DNA of 64,000 bases from Pontibacter vulgaris. GTDB lineage: Bacteria > Bacteroidota > Bacteroidia > Cytophagales > Hymenobacteraceae. The stretch lies in assembly GCF_022758145.1 (NCBI RefSeq), contig NZ_JAJVDH010000005.1:417185-481184 (forward strand). Direction: 5' to 3'. The position numbers and the translations under genes are program-made. Positions 61,774 to 64,000 of this stretch are shown in pieces; positions within the stretch are counted from its first letter, which is position 1; each line of letters opens with the position of its first letter. The notes below the pieces were generated by a model. The model saw only the letters and a program-made list of their open reading frames with translations, made no database searches and was not told where the DNA came from.

Positions 61774-62874
61774 TTAAAACCTTGAGTTAATATTATCTAT
61801 ATATTGTTTGCCCAGATAATCCCACTCGAAAAGTGCGACTGTCTTTTTTGTATTTTGACATATTCTTTCATAGTTAGAAAACACTAAGTCAATTCTCGAT
61901 TTTAGATCCTCTACAGACTGATGATCGCAAGAGTAACCTACTTCACCTTCATTAAAGTAACCATCTATTCCATCTCCTTTTGTATAAATTATTGGTAGCC
62001 CCTGTGTGAGAGCTTCAACATAAACAACACCAAATGTTTCAGAAGGAGAAAGCATAATAAATATGTCATTTTGCCTATATATTTTCAATAATTTGTTCAT
62101 ATCCCTGACTTCTCCTAAGTAATTAATGGTATTACCTTTTTTGATTGTCTGAGAAAGTGCGGCGAAGTCCCAGTTTAAATCATTTGAGCCCACAATATTT
62201 AAATTATAACGTCTATCATTATACATCCTGAGATACTTTAAAAGTATTTCCAGGTTTTTCTGTTTAGTTACACGACCAACAAAGAGAATATTTATTACCT
62301 CAAAATCTTTGTTGAAATCACTTTTCTCATGAATGTTTCTAATCCAGAAATCGTCTACCCCATTTGGAAGTAATAGAAACTTCTCTTTACTAATATTAGG
62401 ATAAAGTGCTATCACTCTTTCGCGATATGCTGGAGAGACGAAAAAAACAATTTTAGCCTTTTTCAGGACAGTTTGAGCAATTGATCGTAAAATTTTGCTG
62501 TTTTTTATATGAGAGTGTACGTCAGCACCCCTTACAGTAACAACATATCCTTTTTGAATAAGCAAACTCAGTACAAAGGCAGGTACACCATCACTCACCA
62601 AGGTATGTGCATGTATATACTCAATATTACCTTCAAATTTTTTATTATAAAAGAGGTATAAAACTTTAACCACTTTAGTAAAGAATAGGGCTTTATCTAA
62701 ACCAGAATAAATGTAATCTATATTTATTCCTTCGATGTGCTTTTCCTTGAAAGACTTATAAACTGGAATAATGAATTTGTCTTGCCGAAACTTGGCTAAT
62801 GTATTATAAAAATTAAGATGGATTTTATTAGTCAGAAAATAGCTATTAATGTGTAAAGCGTTAAGGTTTTTCAT
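61774..62874 (-). CDS. Family 4 glycosyltransferase
   Basis: The 366-residue GT-B protein has the donor-domain motifs NILFVGRVTKQKNLEILLKYL and SPSETFGVVYVEALTQGLPI. The N-terminal domain contains EYIHAHTLVSDGVPAFVLSL. It is leftward, opposite to the main island genes, and flanked by long AT-rich gaps, so it has its own promoter. It probably contributes to the same polymer, but this is inference. Confidence 0.92.
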   Translation of the reverse strand: MKNLNALHINSYFLTNKIHLNFYNTLAKFRQDKFIIPVYKSFKEKHIEGINIDYIYSGLDKALFFTKVVKVLYLFYNKKFEGNIEYIHAHTLVSDGVPAFVLSLLIQKGYVVTVRGADVHSHIKNSKILRSIAQTVLKKAKIVFFVSPAYRERVIALYPNISKEKFLLLPNGVDDFWIRNIHEKSDFNKDFEVINILFVGRVTKQKNLEILLKYLRMYNDRRYNLNIVGSNDLNWDFAALSQTIKKGNTINYLGEVRDMNKLLKIYRQNDIFIMLSPSETFGVVYVEALTQGLPIIYTKGDGIDGYFNEGEVGYSCDHQSVEDLKSRIDLVFSNYERICQNTKKTVALFEWDYLGKQYIDNINSRF

Positions 62875-63564
62875 TGCTGGATATGTTTAATAGCGCATGT
62901 TGAAGGCTAACTATATGGGTGCTGCATATGCAGAAAGCTTATTTTACTTATTGAATCCAAGAACTTTAAATGAACCGGTTAACTTGAATCAATATAGGAG
63001 CAAGTAAAATTAGTAAATACTTATTTGGATTTAATTACGTTTTTATTGTGAAAAAGTAATTAAAAGTTTTTCTGATTTTAGGTTATTTTTATTTAGATAA
63101 TATAATAGCCTAACTACTATGTGCTTTTTATACTTTATCAGACTTAATTTCAGAGAAGTGAAATTCATAATATATTACTATATGTAATATTTTGATGATT
63201 ACCATATTTAGATCGCTAATCATTTGCTATAATGCCAATTTAATAATCATATCTGAACGATATATAGAAATATTCTTAGTATTGGATAATGAATAATTTT
63301 AGTTAAAATAATTGAATTTTATAGTCTGAAATTTAAATTGGTCGTATCAATAACCAGTTAGTTTCACGTGTCAGACCTATACTGTCTTTTAATTTAGACA
63401 TCCAATAATTGCTTATTCAGTAGCTTAAAGCTGGTGTTTTGCCGTTCTACTTTCTCTTTCAGGGATTTAAAGATTCACACAGCCCTTCTTTCCCCTGGCG
63501 ACTTGTCTCAAAGTCAAGCATCCAATTATATTAATAAATTTTAATTTTAATCCTGTAAGTAGCA
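62875..63564. other. AT-rich spacer before the surface protein gene
   Basis: About 690 bp, strongly AT-rich at first and less so after about 63370. No RNA gene, terminator or operator can be supported; promoters for the two divergent genes should lie here. Confidence 0.45.
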
Positions 63565-64000
63565 ATGAGCAAGAATTTTACACCTTCTCTGGCGAAGTTG
63601 GTAGTGCAATCATTAATACTATTAGCGTTACCATTCTTAGTTTCCTTTTCGGTTATGGGGCAATGTCCTCCTGTGAGTACCTTAACGTGCGAGCAGGTGC
63701 AGGTAGCCTTGCCCTACAGCCTCTCCTTTGGCTCGGAGGTGGCAGGCACGCTGGCCGACAAGAGCGGGCTGGGCACAGGTTTCACGATGGTAGATGCCTA
63801 CTCGGGCACGCGCCTGTCAGCTGACGGGGCGGTGAGTAACCCGGAGGTTCCGGGCTACGAGCCTTCCAAGCTCACCCTTGCAGGCGGTAGCCTGCAAGTG
63901 GTCACCAATAAAGGCATTGCCTCCACCACGAGCAATAATCAAATCAATAGCTTAGGAGTGAAAGTAGACTCGCGCAACCGCCTGCAGGCAGAGGTGACGC
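63565..64000 (+). CDS. Large secreted surface protein, N-terminal part (cut by window end)
   Basis: From ATG 63565 an open frame of 145 codons runs off the window. It has a signal peptide (residues about 8-33, hydrophobic LILLALPFLVSFSVMG). A beta-rich extracellular start follows (GQCPPVSTLTCEQVQVALPY), ending in repeats rich in Gly, Ser, Thr and Val. The opening resembles large Bacteroidota surface proteins, often type IX-sorted and sugar-binding, but the diagnostic C-terminus is outside the window. The codons are GC-rich (CTG, GGC, ACG), sharply unlike the preceding 15 kb. Confidence 0.75.
   Translation, partial: MSKNFTPSLAKLVVQSLILLALPFLVSFSVMGQCPPVSTLTCEQVQVALPYSLSFGSEVAGTLADKSGLGTGFTMVDAYSGTRLSADGAVSNPEVPGYEPSKLTLAGGSLQVVTNKGIASTTSNNQINSLGVKVDSRNRLQAEVT

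Overview
The window reads as a chromosomal segment of a Bacteroidota bacterium, most likely a Cytophagales/Hymenobacteraceae (Pontibacter-like) organism. The support is protein style (clade II Sec-type NosZ, TonB/carboxypeptidase-regulatory-like receptor, Wza/Wzc of Bacteroidota type), Bacteroidota-like -7 boxes (TAnnTTTG), and few clear Shine-Dalgarno sequences. The genus is inference. I see no rRNA, tRNA, CRISPR array, intact IS or replication origin.

Region 1 (about 0-30 kb) is a nitrogen-oxide respiration and nitrosative-stress block. It holds a tandem Usp protein, a quinol NO reductase (norB/norZ) in a leftward operon with an outer-membrane barrel and a small Cys protein, and a divergent rightward N2O reductase operon (lipoprotein cytochrome c, nosZ, membrane protein, nosL, nosD, nosF, nosY). 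Next come an orphan cytochrome oxidase subunit I, an uncharacterised TIM-barrel-like protein coupled to queD, a lipoprotein with a heme-copper/NnrS-like membrane protein, a group III truncated globin and a B12-dependent ribonucleotide reductase. The block ends with an NO-damage repair operon (ric fusion, hemerythrin, DUF1858/DUF2249 protein, a second NnrS/CcoN-like protein, MIP18-type Fe-S factor), an Rrf2 regulator and nadA-nadB. Three CRP/FNR-type palindromes (ATGAY-N4-RTCAT) lie at precise distances from candidate -7 boxes and probably tie much of this block into one regulon.

Region 2 (about 30.6-46.9 kb) is mixed housekeeping and accessory: GOGAT-like FMN protein, GreA/Rnk-type factor, a small Cys-containing ORF, HrpB helicase, ankyrin and TerB-like proteins, an outer-membrane beta-barrel receptor, a VOC protein, a CPA2-type antiporter, an aldo/keto reductase and an FMN reductase. 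Strong hairpin terminators separate many units.

Region 3 (about 46.9-63.5 kb) is an AT-rich exopolysaccharide island: Wza-like export lipoprotein, Wzc-like tyrosine kinase, Wzx flippase, two GT2 and two GT4 glycosyltransferases, a Wzy/ligase-like polymerase, a decayed TupA-like ATP-grasp pseudogene and two lyase-like secreted proteins that share a 475-bp identical block. The intergenic DNA is long and AT-rich. At 63565 composition rises abruptly into the start of a large secreted surface protein cut by the window edge.

Across regions 1 and 2 a short word (AAGTATA/TATACTT and its partner AACTATAG/CTATAGTT) is strikingly frequent inside genes and between them. It thins out in the polysaccharide island.
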